A stretch of DNA of 64,000 nucleotides from Amycolatopsis roodepoortensis (GTDB lineage Bacteria; Actinomycetota; Actinomycetes; Mycobacteriales; Pseudonocardiaceae), in contig NZ_JADBEJ010000005.1 in NCBI RefSeq assembly GCF_014873915.1, positions 620,001 through 684,000 of the forward strand, read 5' to 3'. Positions 51,186-61,146 of the stretch are shown here, one piece after another. The notes under the pieces are model-generated. The model ran no database searches and was not told where the DNA came from. It saw nothing but the letters and a program-made list of their open reading frames with translations. The position numbers were made by a program, and so were the translations under genes. Positions within the stretch are counted from its first letter, which is position 1. Each line of letters opens with the position of its first letter.

Positions 51186-52822
51186 CGGTCCACCCACTCC
51201 CGCACGATGCCGTCGAGCACGGGCAGCGGCACCTGACCGTTCCTCAGCACGACGTCGTGGAAATCCCGGATGTCGAAGGCCTCGCCCAGCTGCTCCTCGG
51301 CGAAGGCGCGTAATCGCTGGATTTCCAGCCTGCCCGTCATGTACGACAGGGCCTGACCGGGCCATTCGATGTACCGGTCGGTCTCGGATTGCACCTCCAC
51401 GTCGCTGAGCACACAGTGTTCGGCGAGGTAGTCCACGCACTGCTGCCGGGTCCAGCCCAGCGCGTGCAGTCCGGTGTCCACCACGAGCCGCGCCGCGCGC
51501 AGGGAGTCCTCGGCGACCATGCCCAGCCGCATGACGTCGTCGGAGTACAGACCCATTTCGTCGGCGAGCCGCTCGGTGTAGAGCGCCCAGCCTTCGTCGA
51601 AGGCCGAGAGCGGGACGAGTCTGCGCAGCCGGGGCACGTCCTCCAGCTCATAGGACACACAAGCCTGGAAATGGTGCCCTGGAACGGCTTCGTGGAAAGC
51701 GACCGGCTCGGCGATGAACCGGAACCGTTCGGTCACCCGGTAGGTGTTGGTGTAGTAGACGCCGGGCCGGGTGCCGTCGGCCGACGGCGGCATGTAGTAC
51801 GCCTGCGCGGCGGAGGGCCCGTCGGCTTCCGGCACGGCCCGCACCACGCATTCGGCCGACGGCATCCGGCGGAACCAGCCGGGCGCGGCGGCGGTGGCCC
51901 GCGCGACCGCTTCCGTCGCGGTCGCGATCATCTCGTCCGCGTCCCGCCAGCACAGCGACGGATCGGTGCGCATCCGCCGCCGGATCGCGATGGGGTCGTA
52001 CTCGCCGAACACGGCCGCACCGAGCCGCCGGTACTCGTCGTCCAGCGCCCGGCCGAGCGCGAGACCGGTCTCGTGCAGTTCCTCCGGCGAGATCCCGGTC
52101 GTGGTGTGCGTCTTGACCAGGCCCGCGTAGCTCTCCTTGCCGCCGTCCAGCCAGCAGAGACCCGGCCGTTCGTCGGGACGGCCGTGTCCGGCGATCTCGC
52201 GGGCGAGCACCTCGCGATAGGCGATGAGTGCCAGCCGCACCTCCTCGGTGAACAACCGCTGTCGTCGCTGCGCGCGGTCGCCGGTCAGCGGCGGGACGAG
52301 CAGCGGGTTGGGCTCGGCGGCCAGGAACCGGTCGACATGGTCGATCGCGCCGCGCACCGCCCGTTCCACCGGGGTCCGGCCCGCCGCGACCCCGGCGCGG
52401 TGGCGGTCGGCCAGCGCCGCGAAGAACTCCGGGAACGCCGCCAGCCTGGCCAGGTAATCCTCTTCCGCCTGCTCCCCCGACGGCGCGAGCTGCGGAAGCC
52501 AGGACAGCACCCCGGTCCCTTCAGCGGCCATCTGGTCGGCGACGACGAACTCGGTCAGCCGCGAGTCCAGCCTGGTCAGCAACGATTCGGCGTGGTGGGC
52601 GATCACCGCGAGAGTGATCCGGTCCGGATCCGTGGACCGGGCGGCCTGCCCGGCGATGCGGACGGCCCGCTCCCTCAGCCGGTCGTCACCCGCCTCCGAG
52701 ACGTCCCGCAGCTCGTGATCGTGTCCCGGGACGTTGTCGAAGGTCGCCATCAAGGGCATTTCGGCCGCGAGGACGTCGAGGAGTTCGTCGGCAAGCTCCG
52801 CCGCTGTGGGCTGTTCGCTCAT
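51167..52822 (-). CDS. DUF885 family metallopeptidase-like protein
   Basis: A 551-residue cytoplasmic protein of the DUF885 family, related to zinc carboxypeptidases. The metal site resembles HExxH: FHEAVPGHHFQ at about residue 387, with the downstream Glu in FDEGWALYTERLADEMG. Family members have been proposed to cleave peptides, but the substrate is not established. The ATG at 52822 lies within MSEQPTAAELADELLDVL. It converges on the GH2 gene and is divergent to the patatin gene. Confidence 0.85.
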   Translation of the reverse strand: MSEQPTAAELADELLDVLAAEMPLMATFDNVPGHDHELRDVSEAGDDRLRERAVRIAGQAARSTDPDRITLAVIAHHAESLLTRLDSRLTEFVVADQMAAEGTGVLSWLPQLAPSGEQAEEDYLARLAAFPEFFAALADRHRAGVAAGRTPVERAVRGAIDHVDRFLAAEPNPLLVPPLTGDRAQRRQRLFTEEVRLALIAYREVLAREIAGHGRPDERPGLCWLDGGKESYAGLVKTHTTTGISPEELHETGLALGRALDDEYRRLGAAVFGEYDPIAIRRRMRTDPSLCWRDADEMIATATEAVARATAAAPGWFRRMPSAECVVRAVPEADGPSAAQAYYMPPSADGTRPGVYYTNTYRVTERFRFIAEPVAFHEAVPGHHFQACVSYELEDVPRLRRLVPLSAFDEGWALYTERLADEMGLYSDDVMRLGMVAEDSLRAARLVVDTGLHALGWTRQQCVDYLAEHCVLSDVEVQSETDRYIEWPGQALSYMTGRLEIQRLRAFAEEQLGEAFDIRDFHDVVLRNGQVPLPVLDGIVREWVDRTRRRE

Positions 52823-52920
52823 ATCCGAGGACTACCAGAATCAGCGCGGCGTCCGCCCGCAGATGTTCGCACTCGCAAAAACGAATCGGCGTCGAGAACG
52901 TCACGACAGCTCATCGGTCA

Positions 52921-52950
52921 CGTATCCGGGTAACCCCTTCTCCGGATACG
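52921..52950 (+). promoter_or_regulatory. Hairpin in the leader of the patatin-like gene
   Basis: CGTATCCGG (52921-52929) and CCGGATACG (52942-52950) pair perfectly over 9 bp with a 12-base loop, ending 25 bp before the patatin start. It could be an operator or a 5'-leader structure. Confidence 0.5.
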
Positions 52951-52975
52951 CCGACCTCTTCGCAGGGAGGCACCG

Positions 52976-55900
52976 ATGACCACCACGAATTCTTCCGCAC
53001 GTCCGCGCGATCTCCGCCTGGCTCTCTGTATGCGTGGCGGTGTCAGCCTCGCCGTATGGATGGGCGGCGCCTGCCGGGAAATAACGGCGCTCCGCTCCGC
53101 CGACGGTTCCCAGGCGGCGCCGGACGCGGTGACCGCACGGGATATCACCCAGCGCGCCATTTACCGGAAAATCCTCGCGGTCGCCGATTACGAGCATGTC
53201 GATGTCGACGTCATCGCCGGCACCAGCGCGGGCGGGCTCAACGGTGCCCTGCTCGCTAGTCATCTCGTCTACGGAATGCGTTTCGACGACGGGATTCGCG
53301 ACATCTGGCTCAAACTGGGCGATCTCGAGTTGCTCACCCGGCATCCCGGGCACGGGATACCGCCGTCCCTGCTCGACGGTGACGGCGGTTTCTACGCGAG
53401 GCTCTCGGAACAACTGAAACAATTGCTCGACACCTCGACGTGCCGCCGCTTACGCACCGACGACTCACCCCGTCTCGTCCGCCTGATCCTCACGGCCACG
53501 AGATTGTTCCCCCGCAACGAATACCTGCGTCCTTCCGTCGGGCAGGCCCTGCTCGCGAGCTGGTCACAGGCGCACCTCGCCTTCCGCCACTACCGGACCG
53601 AATGCGGCGTCGCGCACCCGATCTTCAGCGATTTCCCCGCCGGTTCGACGGCTCATCTCGACCGGCTCGCCTATGCCGCGCGAACGACGTCGTCGTTCCC
53701 CGGAGCATTCGAACCGGCGAGGCTGACGGTGACCGGTCCCGAGATCGTCGACGGCAAGCCGTGGCTCGACGCCGTCGGCACCTGCAGCGAGACCGGCGTT
53801 CCGGACGCGGGCGGTACACAGGCGCAGCTGATGGACGGCGGAGTCCTCGACAACATCCCGCTCTCCTGGGCCATCCGCGCCGTGGCCGGCGCGCCCGCGC
53901 AAGCGCCGGTCGACCGCTGGCTGCTCTATCTGCAGCCGGTTCCCCCGACCCCGGCCAAACTTCCCGCCAACAGCAAGGAACAGGGTTCGCTCGCCCGGCT
54001 GGCGCGAGTGGTGAAAGCCTTGATCCGCACCAAGATGAACAGCGAGACCCTGCTGGACGACGCGGCCGAACTGAGCGACGCCTGGACGTCCGCGCAACGG
54101 CTGCACGGCACCGCCGGAGGCCTTCCCTGCGACCCGGGCCTGGCGAACCTTCCCGGCAAGAGGGCACGACGGAAACTGATGCCCCGCTATGCCGAGGCCG
54201 TGGCGTCCGTGGAGGCCGACCGGCTGGCGAGACTGGTCGACGATCCGATCTCCCTGACCGGCCCCGATCCCCTGCCGATCCCCGACAGCCGCACGTTCAC
54301 CTCCGGGCGGGCCGCGGCTCCGATCCTCGAACTCCTGCGGGGTCCCGCCGTCGCCGACCTCGTCCGCGTGCCCGGCACGGACAGGCTCACCGTCTCGTGG
54401 TTCCGCTCCCTGCTGGCGCCCGCCCGCGCCGTCGCGCTGGTGCTGGACTGGGTCCAGGCCATCGAAGCCGGGCAAAGCCTGGACGATGGCCAGAAGGACG
54501 CGCTCAGTTCGATCCGCGACAAACTCTATGAGACCCGCTTCGCCTGCGAAGTCCTCCTCGCCTGCCGGGATCGGCTGCTCTTGCGAGGCGGCTCGCCGGA
54601 CTTCGAGGTCCTGCCCTGGGTCATGGCCGCCTGCCGCCGGCTCTCCTGCTTCATCGACGCCGCGGGCGGGCTTCTCCCCGGCGAAAGCTGGTGCTGCGTC
54701 ATCGCCGATGTCGCCGAGCACGCCGTCCAAGCGGATCTGCTGCCCGTCGAGCCGGATTTCCCGAAGCCGTTCCTCACCCCGATCTGGAACCGGGTGGGAG
54801 GACTGGCCGGCGACCTGGTCGCCGAACTGGGCGAACGCGCGAAGGTTCCCGGGTTCGCGGCGCTCTACGAGGCGGCGTGCATCGACCTGGCGCGGACCCT
54901 CGACGTCTTCGCCGTGGCCGAGATCCTGATCGGCCCGCTCCGCCCCGATCCGCTCTCCGAGCCGAGCCGGATCCGGGTGCACGCCATGTCGGCGATCGCC
55001 AAGAGCCCACTGGAGCCGATCCTGCTGGCCGAGGAGCCCGTCGACGACGTCCAGCGGGTCGAGCGCAAACTCAGCGGCAACCAGTTGATGAACTTCGCGA
55101 GCTTCCTGTCCTCGCGCTGGCGGCTCAACGACTGGACCTGGGGCCGTCTCGACGCGGCGTGCTCGCTGGTCGACGTCGTCGCCCGGAGCGAGCGCCTGCA
55201 GGCGAAAGGGGAAACCGAACTCGTCGAGTGGCTCCGCCAGCTCTACGCCGAGCACTACGTCCATGTCTTCGGCAAGACCTCGGACGACCTCGAAGCGCGT
55301 CCCGAACTGGCGGGTCTCATCGGGCCATGGGAAGCACTCGGCGTGACCCCGGCGAACGTCCGGCACAAACTCCCGATCCTGCTCACCACCTGGCTGCACT
55401 GGAACATCCTGCAACAGGAGATCCCGCTGCTCACCGGGCTGGCCGAACTGCGGAACAACGGCGACGTCCCGCCGACCGCCGAGCAGCTCAAGGAAGCGAC
55501 CGGGACGTCGGTCGCCCGGCTCTCGGACAAGGCCCAGGTGCTGGGGAAGGTCGGCGCGGAGACGATGCGCGTGCTCTTCAAACGCCCCCATCTCCGGCGG
55601 GCGGGGCTCCGGCTCGGCCTGGTCACGTGGCGCGCGATCCAGCCGGCGGGCAGGAGCAAGGGCGCCAAACTCGGGCGGACGCTGTTCGCGCTGGCCAAGC
55701 CCATGGTCGTGCCGCCGCTGCTGATCGGCTTCCTCGCTCCATTGCTGAGCGTCGCCGCGGGGTTGCTGGCGTGGGGCGCGGTGTCCGTCGCCACGGACGA
55801 ATGGTTCAGCCTGCCCGGCCACCTCTTCCTGACGATCGGTATCGGCTTCGCGGGTGGGTACTTCTGCTGGCACTACCTGACCGACAAAGGCGGCGCGACC

Positions 55901-56320
55901 CCGTTCCGCCGAGTGGCCACGTTCGCGCTGGGCTTGCTCCTGTACCTGCTCGGCCTCGGCCTGCTCCTGCGGGACGCCGATCTGCCCTGGGAGTTCGGGC
56001 CGTGGGCCCGTGCCGTCTGGGTCGGCGTGCTGAGTGCTTCGAGCGTCCTGGTCTCGTTGTGGGGTGTCACCGCCATCAGCATCCGGAGCGGACGCGGACG
56101 GCGGCTCACCTTCGTCGGGCTCACCGCGCTCCTCCCGGCGCTCCTCGCCGCGACGCTGACCGCGTTGGCGTCCGTGCTGTTCTGGCCCGGAGATCCGCTG
56201 ACCGGCTGGGCGGCCGCTGGCATTCTCTACCTCACGATCGCGTGGGAGACGATCATGCTGACCAGGTACTTCCCCGATCCGCCGTCCGCGCAGTCGTCCG
56301 AGGCCCGGCGCGAACGCTGA
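52976..56320 (+). CDS. Large patatin-like phospholipase with C-terminal membrane domain (DUF3376 type)
   Basis: An 1114-residue protein. The N-terminal patatin domain has the oxyanion loop CMRGGVSLAVWMGG (18-31), the nucleophile GTSAGG (about 81-86) and the catalytic Asp in LMDGGVLDNIPLS (about 285). The long middle region (about 330-880) is helical and matches the DUF3376 type. The last 200 residues hold four or five membrane helices (PPLLIGFLAPLLSVAAGLLA, LFLTIGIGFAGGYFCWHYL, ALGLLLYLLGLGLLL, GLTALLPALLAATLTALASV). It should be a membrane-tethered acyl hydrolase facing the cytoplasm. GGAGG precedes the ATG. It has no obvious partner gene. Confidence 0.85.
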   Translation: MTTTNSSARPRDLRLALCMRGGVSLAVWMGGACREITALRSADGSQAAPDAVTARDITQRAIYRKILAVADYEHVDVDVIAGTSAGGLNGALLASHLVYGMRFDDGIRDIWLKLGDLELLTRHPGHGIPPSLLDGDGGFYARLSEQLKQLLDTSTCRRLRTDDSPRLVRLILTATRLFPRNEYLRPSVGQALLASWSQAHLAFRHYRTECGVAHPIFSDFPAGSTAHLDRLAYAARTTSSFPGAFEPARLTVTGPEIVDGKPWLDAVGTCSETGVPDAGGTQAQLMDGGVLDNIPLSWAIRAVAGAPAQAPVDRWLLYLQPVPPTPAKLPANSKEQGSLARLARVVKALIRTKMNSETLLDDAAELSDAWTSAQRLHGTAGGLPCDPGLANLPGKRARRKLMPRYAEAVASVEADRLARLVDDPISLTGPDPLPIPDSRTFTSGRAAAPILELLRGPAVADLVRVPGTDRLTVSWFRSLLAPARAVALVLDWVQAIEAGQSLDDGQKDALSSIRDKLYETRFACEVLLACRDRLLLRGGSPDFEVLPWVMAACRRLSCFIDAAGGLLPGESWCCVIADVAEHAVQADLLPVEPDFPKPFLTPIWNRVGGLAGDLVAELGERAKVPGFAALYEAACIDLARTLDVFAVAEILIGPLRPDPLSEPSRIRVHAMSAIAKSPLEPILLAEEPVDDVQRVERKLSGNQLMNFASFLSSRWRLNDWTWGRLDAACSLVDVVARSERLQAKGETELVEWLRQLYAEHYVHVFGKTSDDLEARPELAGLIGPWEALGVTPANVRHKLPILLTTWLHWNILQQEIPLLTGLAELRNNGDVPPTAEQLKEATGTSVARLSDKAQVLGKVGAETMRVLFKRPHLRRAGLRLGLVTWRAIQPAGRSKGAKLGRTLFALAKPMVVPPLLIGFLAPLLSVAAGLLAWGAVSVATDEWFSLPGHLFLTIGIGFAGGYFCWHYLTDKGGATPFRRVATFALGLLLYLLGLGLLLRDADLPWEFGPWARAVWVGVLSASSVLVSLWGVTAISIRSGRGRRLTFVGLTALLPALLAATLTALASVLFWPGDPLTGWAAAGILYLTIAWETIMLTRYFPDPPSAQSSEARRER

Positions 56321-56373
56321 GGCGTACGCCACAAGCTCCACATGGTCGGACGTCCTACTTTTAGGGTGGCTTC

Positions 56374-57372
56374 GTGAACGACGTCCAATTCCTCGTCGAG
56401 AGCGGAATCGGCCGGATCACGCTGAACCGGCCGCGTGCGCTGAACTCGCTGAACCACGGCATGGTCCTCGCCATGCTCGACCACCTCGAAGCGTGGCGCA
56501 CCGACCCGGGTGTCCGCGCAGTGCTGATCGACGGCGCCGGGGATCGCGGGCTCTGCGCGGGCGGCGACATCCGCGCCATCTACGAGGACGCCCGCGGTGG
56601 CGGCGCCGCGTCCCTGCGGTTCTGGGCCGACGAATATCGCCTCAACACCGTGATCTCGCGCTATCCGAAGCCCTACCTCGCGCTGATGGACGGGCTGGTC
56701 ATGGGCGGCGGGGTCGGCGTCTCCGCGCACGGCAGCCACCGGATCGTCACCGAACGCTCCCGGGTCGGCATGCCCGAGACCGGGATCGGCTTCGTCCCGG
56801 ACGTCGGCGGCACGTACCTGTTGTCCCGCACGCCCGGTGAACTCGGGACGCATATGGCGCTCACCGCCGGGGCGATCTCGGGGCCCGACGCGATCCACTG
56901 TGGACTCGCCGACCATTTCGTGCCCAGCGAACGGACCCCGGACCTGCTCGACGCGCTGGCGGCCCGCACGCCGGACGACGCGCTGGAGCTGATCGCCGAA
57001 CCCGCGCCGCCGAGCACGCTGGCCGTGGACGCCGGCTGGATCGATCGGTGCTACGCGGCGGACACCGTCGAGGAGATCCTGGCCAGGCTTCACGCCGAGG
57101 GCGACGCCGCTGCCACCGCGGCCAAGGAGATCGAGGCGAAGTCGCCGACCGCGCTGAAGGTGACCTTGCGGGCGCTGCGGTCCGCCGCCGCGATGCCCGA
57201 TCTGGAAACCGCGTTGGCGCAGGAGCTCCGGATCTCGACCCACGCGCTCTCGACCGCCGAGTTCGCGGAGGGAATCCGAGCGCAGATCATCGACAAGGAC
57301 CGCTCCCCGAAGTGGTCCCCCGCCACCCTGTCCGAAGTGGACGACGAGCTCGTCGGCGCCTACTTCGCCTGA
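56374..57372 (+). CDS. 3-hydroxyisobutyryl-CoA hydrolase (enoyl-CoA hydratase superfamily)
   Basis: A 332-residue crotonase-fold protein of the ECH_2/HIBCH type, cleaving 3-hydroxyisobutyryl-CoA in valine breakdown. Characteristic segments are DRGLCAGGDIRAIYEDARG, MDGLVMGGGVGVSAHGSHRI and the catalytic Glu/Asp loop MPETGIGFVPDVGGTYLLSR. The GTG at 56374 follows TAGGGT by six bases, which suggests leaderless transcription. It converges with the SWIM gene, overlapping by 13 bp. No other valine-pathway gene is nearby. Confidence 0.9.
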   Translation: MNDVQFLVESGIGRITLNRPRALNSLNHGMVLAMLDHLEAWRTDPGVRAVLIDGAGDRGLCAGGDIRAIYEDARGGGAASLRFWADEYRLNTVISRYPKPYLALMDGLVMGGGVGVSAHGSHRIVTERSRVGMPETGIGFVPDVGGTYLLSRTPGELGTHMALTAGAISGPDAIHCGLADHFVPSERTPDLLDALAARTPDDALELIAEPAPPSTLAVDAGWIDRCYAADTVEEILARLHAEGDAAATAAKEIEAKSPTALKVTLRALRSAAAMPDLETALAQELRISTHALSTAEFAEGIRAQIIDKDRSPKWSPATLSEVDDELVGAYFA

Positions 57373-58064
57373 CCGGTGATCGCCCGGTAGAGCGGCCGCA
57401 GCAGGGCGGTGACCGAGGTCCCGTCCACTGTGGCCTTGAGCGGCGGGACCTCGTCGAGCAGTCCCAACGGGTCCCCGGCCCGCGGCCGTCGAGTGTTCGT
57501 GACGTCGCCGGCCGGGCCCCAGCCGAAGAAGTCGTCCATCACCTCGTCGAGCGCTGGGGTCTCGGCCTCCGCCGGCGGCGCGGTCACCCGGGCGCCCGCC
57601 TGCCGTCCGATCTCTTCGAGCAAGGCCGTGCGGTCGCGTCCGCGGAGCGCGAAGATCGCGAACGGGTCCGCCTCCTCTTCGAGCGCGATCAGCCCGGCGA
57701 CGAGGTGATCGCAGGGAACGCGGGTGCCGGGGCAGGTGCAGTCCAGCGACAGCTCCCACGCCGCCTCGGGGAACAGGGGCACCTGCTCGGCGGCGAAGAA
57801 GCGATCGATGTCGTCCGGGACCCGGCCGTCGAGCAAGGCCGTCCTCGTGGCCTCGTCCGCGACGATGGCGGCGACGACCGCCGTCCACACCTGCTTGCCG
57901 AACGTCGGCAGCCCGATGCGGACCTCGTAGAACCGTTGCCGGGTCACCCGGACGACGGCGACCGCGGCACCGGGACCGATCGTGAGCGTGTCGACCCGGC
58001 AGGGCGGTACCAGTCCTTTGTGGACATCCAGTTCGCCGAGTGCCCGGCGGAATCCGTCAGTCAC
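57360..58064 (-). CDS. SWIM zinc-finger protein, partner of the SNF2 helicase
   Basis: A 234-residue protein whose core is a SWIM zinc finger, LDCTCPGTRVPCDHLVAGLI at about residue 104-123 (CxC...CxH). The N-terminal part (VDTLTIGPGAAVAVV) is the usual lead-in of these proteins. It overlaps the 3' end of the SNF2 helicase gene by eight bases, so the two are co-translated. SWIM/SNF2 pairs are widespread in actinomycetes; the zinc finger probably binds DNA or protein for the helicase. The biological task is unknown. Confidence 0.88.
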   Translation of the reverse strand: MTDGFRRALGELDVHKGLVPPCRVDTLTIGPGAAVAVVRVTRQRFYEVRIGLPTFGKQVWTAVVAAIVADEATRTALLDGRVPDDIDRFFAAEQVPLFPEAAWELSLDCTCPGTRVPCDHLVAGLIALEEEADPFAIFALRGRDRTALLEEIGRQAGARVTAPPAEAETPALDEVMDDFFGWGPAGDVTNTRRPRAGDPLGLLDEVPPLKATVDGTSVTALLRPLYRAITGQAK

Positions 58065-61053
58065 CGGCCGCCTCCCGTCCGAGCGCGAAGACTTCCCGCA
58101 GCGAATCGGTGGACAGCTCCGTGAGCCAGTCTTCCCCGTCGGTGACGACGAGGCCTGCCAGGGCCTCCTTCTTCGTGATGACGGCGTCGATCCGCTCCTC
58201 GATGGTGCCGGGGCAGACGAACTTCCGCACCTGGACGCTGTGCCGCTGCCCGATCCGGAAGGCGCGGTCGGTGGCCTGCTCCTCGACCGCCGGATTCCAC
58301 CACCGGTCGAGATGCAGGACGTGGGTGGCCGCGGTGAGCGTCAGCCCCGCTCCCCCGGTCTTCAGTGACGCGAGCAGGATCGACGGGCCGTCGCCTGACT
58401 GGAAGTGCTCGACGATGGAGTCGCGGCGTCGCTGCGAAAGGCCGCCGTGCAGGAAGGCGATCTTCGCGTTCAGCCGATGCGAAAGATGCGGTACGAGCAG
58501 GTGCCCGAATTCGGCGAACTGGGTGAAGCACAACGCGCGATCACCGGCGTCCAGGATCTCCGCCAGCAGCTCTTCGAGCCGGTCGACCTTGCCGGAACGG
58601 TGCCCGATCGGCGAGCCGTCGTGCAGCAGATGCGCGGGATGGTTGCAGATCTGCTTGAGCTTGGTGATCGCCGCGAGGATGTTGCCGCGCCGTTTGACCC
58701 CGGCGCTGTCGGCGATCTTGGTCATCATCTCGTCCACGGTGGCGCGGTACAGCGTCACCTGTTCACGGGTGAGGCGGTACTCCTGGAGGATCTCGATCTT
58801 CTCGGGAAGATCGGCGAGCACGGTGGGATCGGTTTTGAGGCGTCGCAACAGGAAAGGCCGGGTCAGCCGCCGCAGCTCGGTGGCCGCGGGGAGATCGCCC
58901 CGGCGCTCGATGGGCACCTCGAACCGCTCGCGGAACTCCTGCCTGCCCCCGAGCAGGCCGGGATTGAGCAGATCCGAAAGCGCCCACAGGTCGGCGAGCC
59001 GGTTCTCCACCGGGGTCCCGGTCAGCGCTATCCGGTGCCCGGCGGGAATCCGGCGCAGGGCCTGAGCGGGTCCGGTGTTCTGGTTCTTGACCGCCTGCGC
59101 CTCGTCGAGCACGAGCCGGTGCCACCGGATGGCCGCGAGTTCGTCGGCGTCGCGGGCGGCGGTCGAGTAGGTGGTGACGACCAGATCCGCACCCTCGGTC
59201 CGCACGCGGCCCCGATCGGCGCCGTGATGGAGGTGGACACGCAGTTCTGGCGCGAACTTCGCCGCTTCCCGTTGCCACGTCCCGAGCAGCGACATCGGGC
59301 AGACCAGCAGGGTCGGCCGCCGGTCGGCCTGAGCCCGCTCGATCGCTTCGAGCGCGAGCAGCTGGACGGTCTTGCCGAGCCCCATGTCGTCGGCGAGGCA
59401 GGCCCCGAGCCCGATCGACGTCATGAACGAAAGCCAAGCGACACCGCGGTTCTGGTACGGCCGCAGGGTCGCCAGGAACGTCGGCGGCGGTTCGACCGGC
59501 TCGATCGTGCGCTGGACCCGGCCGGCGAGGAAGTCGTCGATCCAGCCGTCGGTGGTGACCTCGGTGACCGGCAGCGGCGTTTCGAAGCCGCCGCGGAGCA
59601 ACGCCAGCAGGTCCGCCGGGGTGGGCAGTGGCGGCTTCTCGCGGTCCGGGTCACGGCGGAGGTATTCGAGACCCGCGCGCAGCAGTTCGGGGTCCACGCT
59701 CACCCAGCGGCCGCGCAACCGGACCAGTGACGACTTCGCGGCCGCAAGCCCGGCGAGTTCTTCGTCGGTCAGCGCGTCCTCCCCGACCGCGAGCGCCCAG
59801 CGGTAGGAGGCGAGCTGGTGACGGCCGAGGCGGTGCACGGCGGCCTGGTCGACCGGCGCGCCGCGGACCGAGAGCTTGAGCGCGAGCTTGCGCCTGCCGC
59901 CCCAGCTCGCCGGAAGCTGGACGTCGAATCCGGCCGCCACCAGCCGGTCCGCGCCGCCGTCGAGGAACTCCACGGTTTCGGCGACGGTGAGGTCGTAGAT
60001 GCCCGGCTTCTCCACCTCGACCGCGGGGCCGAGCAGCGGCAGCACGCCGGCGGCGCGCTCCAGCTCCGCGCTGAACAGGCCCTCGGGATCGGTGAACTTG
60101 GCGCCGGCCTTGCCGGACCAGACGTCTTCCGCCGGGAGCAGGAGGCTCGGATCGGCGGTGGAGCGCAGGAGGAACCGCAGCTGCCACTTCGTCCCGTCGC
60201 CGGTCTGGTCGTCGGGGTCGTCGGCCGGGCCGTGCAGCGTGGGAACCTCGTCGAGCCGGAAGCAGACGGTGCCCTCGGTCAGATCGGTGTCGCCGACGGC
60301 GTCCCAGTCGGCGATGCCCTCGGCGACGATCCCCATGCGGCCCGGAGCCTGGCCGATCCGGTCGTCCGCGCTCTTCAGCGCGTGGAGCCACGATCCGAAC
60401 GGGCCCTCGCGGCCATCGCTTTCCGTGACGTGCCCGGCGGCGGCGAGGCGATCGCGGACCGCGGCGTCGACCAGGGTGTGGAGCGCGTCGGTGACGAGCG
60501 CCGCCGGATCCGGCCCGGGCTGTTCGGCCCGGCCGACCGGCGGCGTGGCCGCGATCAGCGCCCGGACCGCGACCGCGTCGCCGCCCCTGGCCACAGGCCG
60601 CCAGCGCGCCCGCGCCACGATCTCGTCGCGGACGAGCGTGGGCAGCACCCGGCCGCGGCGCACCAGATCGTCCGCCAGCCGGACGACTGCGCGCAGATGG
60701 CGCACCGAGGTGCCGTAGCCGACCGTCTCGGCCAGGTCCTCCAGCTCCGACGGGTCGACCAGGAGCGCGGGCACCGACCAGGGTTCCAGCGTCAGCTCCT
60801 GGTGCGGACGACCGCGGACGCCCGATTCGGGCGAGGCGACCGGGCCGCCGCGCCGCGACGGAAGCAGCAGGACGGCCGACGCCGATTTGCCGGGGTGCAA
60901 GGCGGTCAGATCCGCGACCGACGCGGCGAACGGATGCGGCCGGGCCGCGCTCGACGGCCGCATCGACGTCGTCGCCGGGCGGTCGCCGTGCTCGCCCCAG
61001 AGCACGATCCCGCGGCCACGGGACCACAGGCCGTGCACGACGAGTGGCGACAT
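58057..61053 (-). CDS. SNF2-family DEAD/DEAH helicase
   Basis: A 998-residue ATPase. The first 500 residues are the SNF2-associated region (with WGEHGDRPATT near the start). The helicase core has CLADDMGLGKTVQLLALEAI (Walker A), LDEAQAVKNQNT (Walker B, DEAQ), ALTGTPVENRLADLWAL (III), and the C-terminal lobe FLRRLKTD, LCFTQFAEFGHL, LKTGGAGLTLTAATHVLHLD and DRAFRIGQ (VI). The ATG at 61053 has GGAGG upstream; earlier frame is non-coding. It works on double-stranded DNA or protein-DNA complexes, probably with the SWIM protein. The divergent YaaA-like gene starts 93 bp away. Confidence 0.92.
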   Translation of the reverse strand: MSPLVVHGLWSRGRGIVLWGEHGDRPATTSMRPSSAARPHPFAASVADLTALHPGKSASAVLLLPSRRGGPVASPESGVRGRPHQELTLEPWSVPALLVDPSELEDLAETVGYGTSVRHLRAVVRLADDLVRRGRVLPTLVRDEIVARARWRPVARGGDAVAVRALIAATPPVGRAEQPGPDPAALVTDALHTLVDAAVRDRLAAAGHVTESDGREGPFGSWLHALKSADDRIGQAPGRMGIVAEGIADWDAVGDTDLTEGTVCFRLDEVPTLHGPADDPDDQTGDGTKWQLRFLLRSTADPSLLLPAEDVWSGKAGAKFTDPEGLFSAELERAAGVLPLLGPAVEVEKPGIYDLTVAETVEFLDGGADRLVAAGFDVQLPASWGGRRKLALKLSVRGAPVDQAAVHRLGRHQLASYRWALAVGEDALTDEELAGLAAAKSSLVRLRGRWVSVDPELLRAGLEYLRRDPDREKPPLPTPADLLALLRGGFETPLPVTEVTTDGWIDDFLAGRVQRTIEPVEPPPTFLATLRPYQNRGVAWLSFMTSIGLGACLADDMGLGKTVQLLALEAIERAQADRRPTLLVCPMSLLGTWQREAAKFAPELRVHLHHGADRGRVRTEGADLVVTTYSTAARDADELAAIRWHRLVLDEAQAVKNQNTGPAQALRRIPAGHRIALTGTPVENRLADLWALSDLLNPGLLGGRQEFRERFEVPIERRGDLPAATELRRLTRPFLLRRLKTDPTVLADLPEKIEILQEYRLTREQVTLYRATVDEMMTKIADSAGVKRRGNILAAITKLKQICNHPAHLLHDGSPIGHRSGKVDRLEELLAEILDAGDRALCFTQFAEFGHLLVPHLSHRLNAKIAFLHGGLSQRRRDSIVEHFQSGDGPSILLASLKTGGAGLTLTAATHVLHLDRWWNPAVEEQATDRAFRIGQRHSVQVRKFVCPGTIEERIDAVITKKEALAGLVVTDGEDWLTELSTDSLREVFALGREAAGD

Positions 61054-61146
61054 GGTCCTCCTTCCGCGGTCTGGTCCCTCCAGCATGCCCGGGACCGATC
61101 AGCGTCCGGTCAGCGAGGGGTTGGGCCGACACTTTAGAGTTCTCCG

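Noticed and set aside
53564..56341. Long antisense open frames such as a 925-residue frame opposite the patatin gene
   Set aside because: They are shadows produced by third-position GC bias; the opposite strand has clear domains and a ribosome site.
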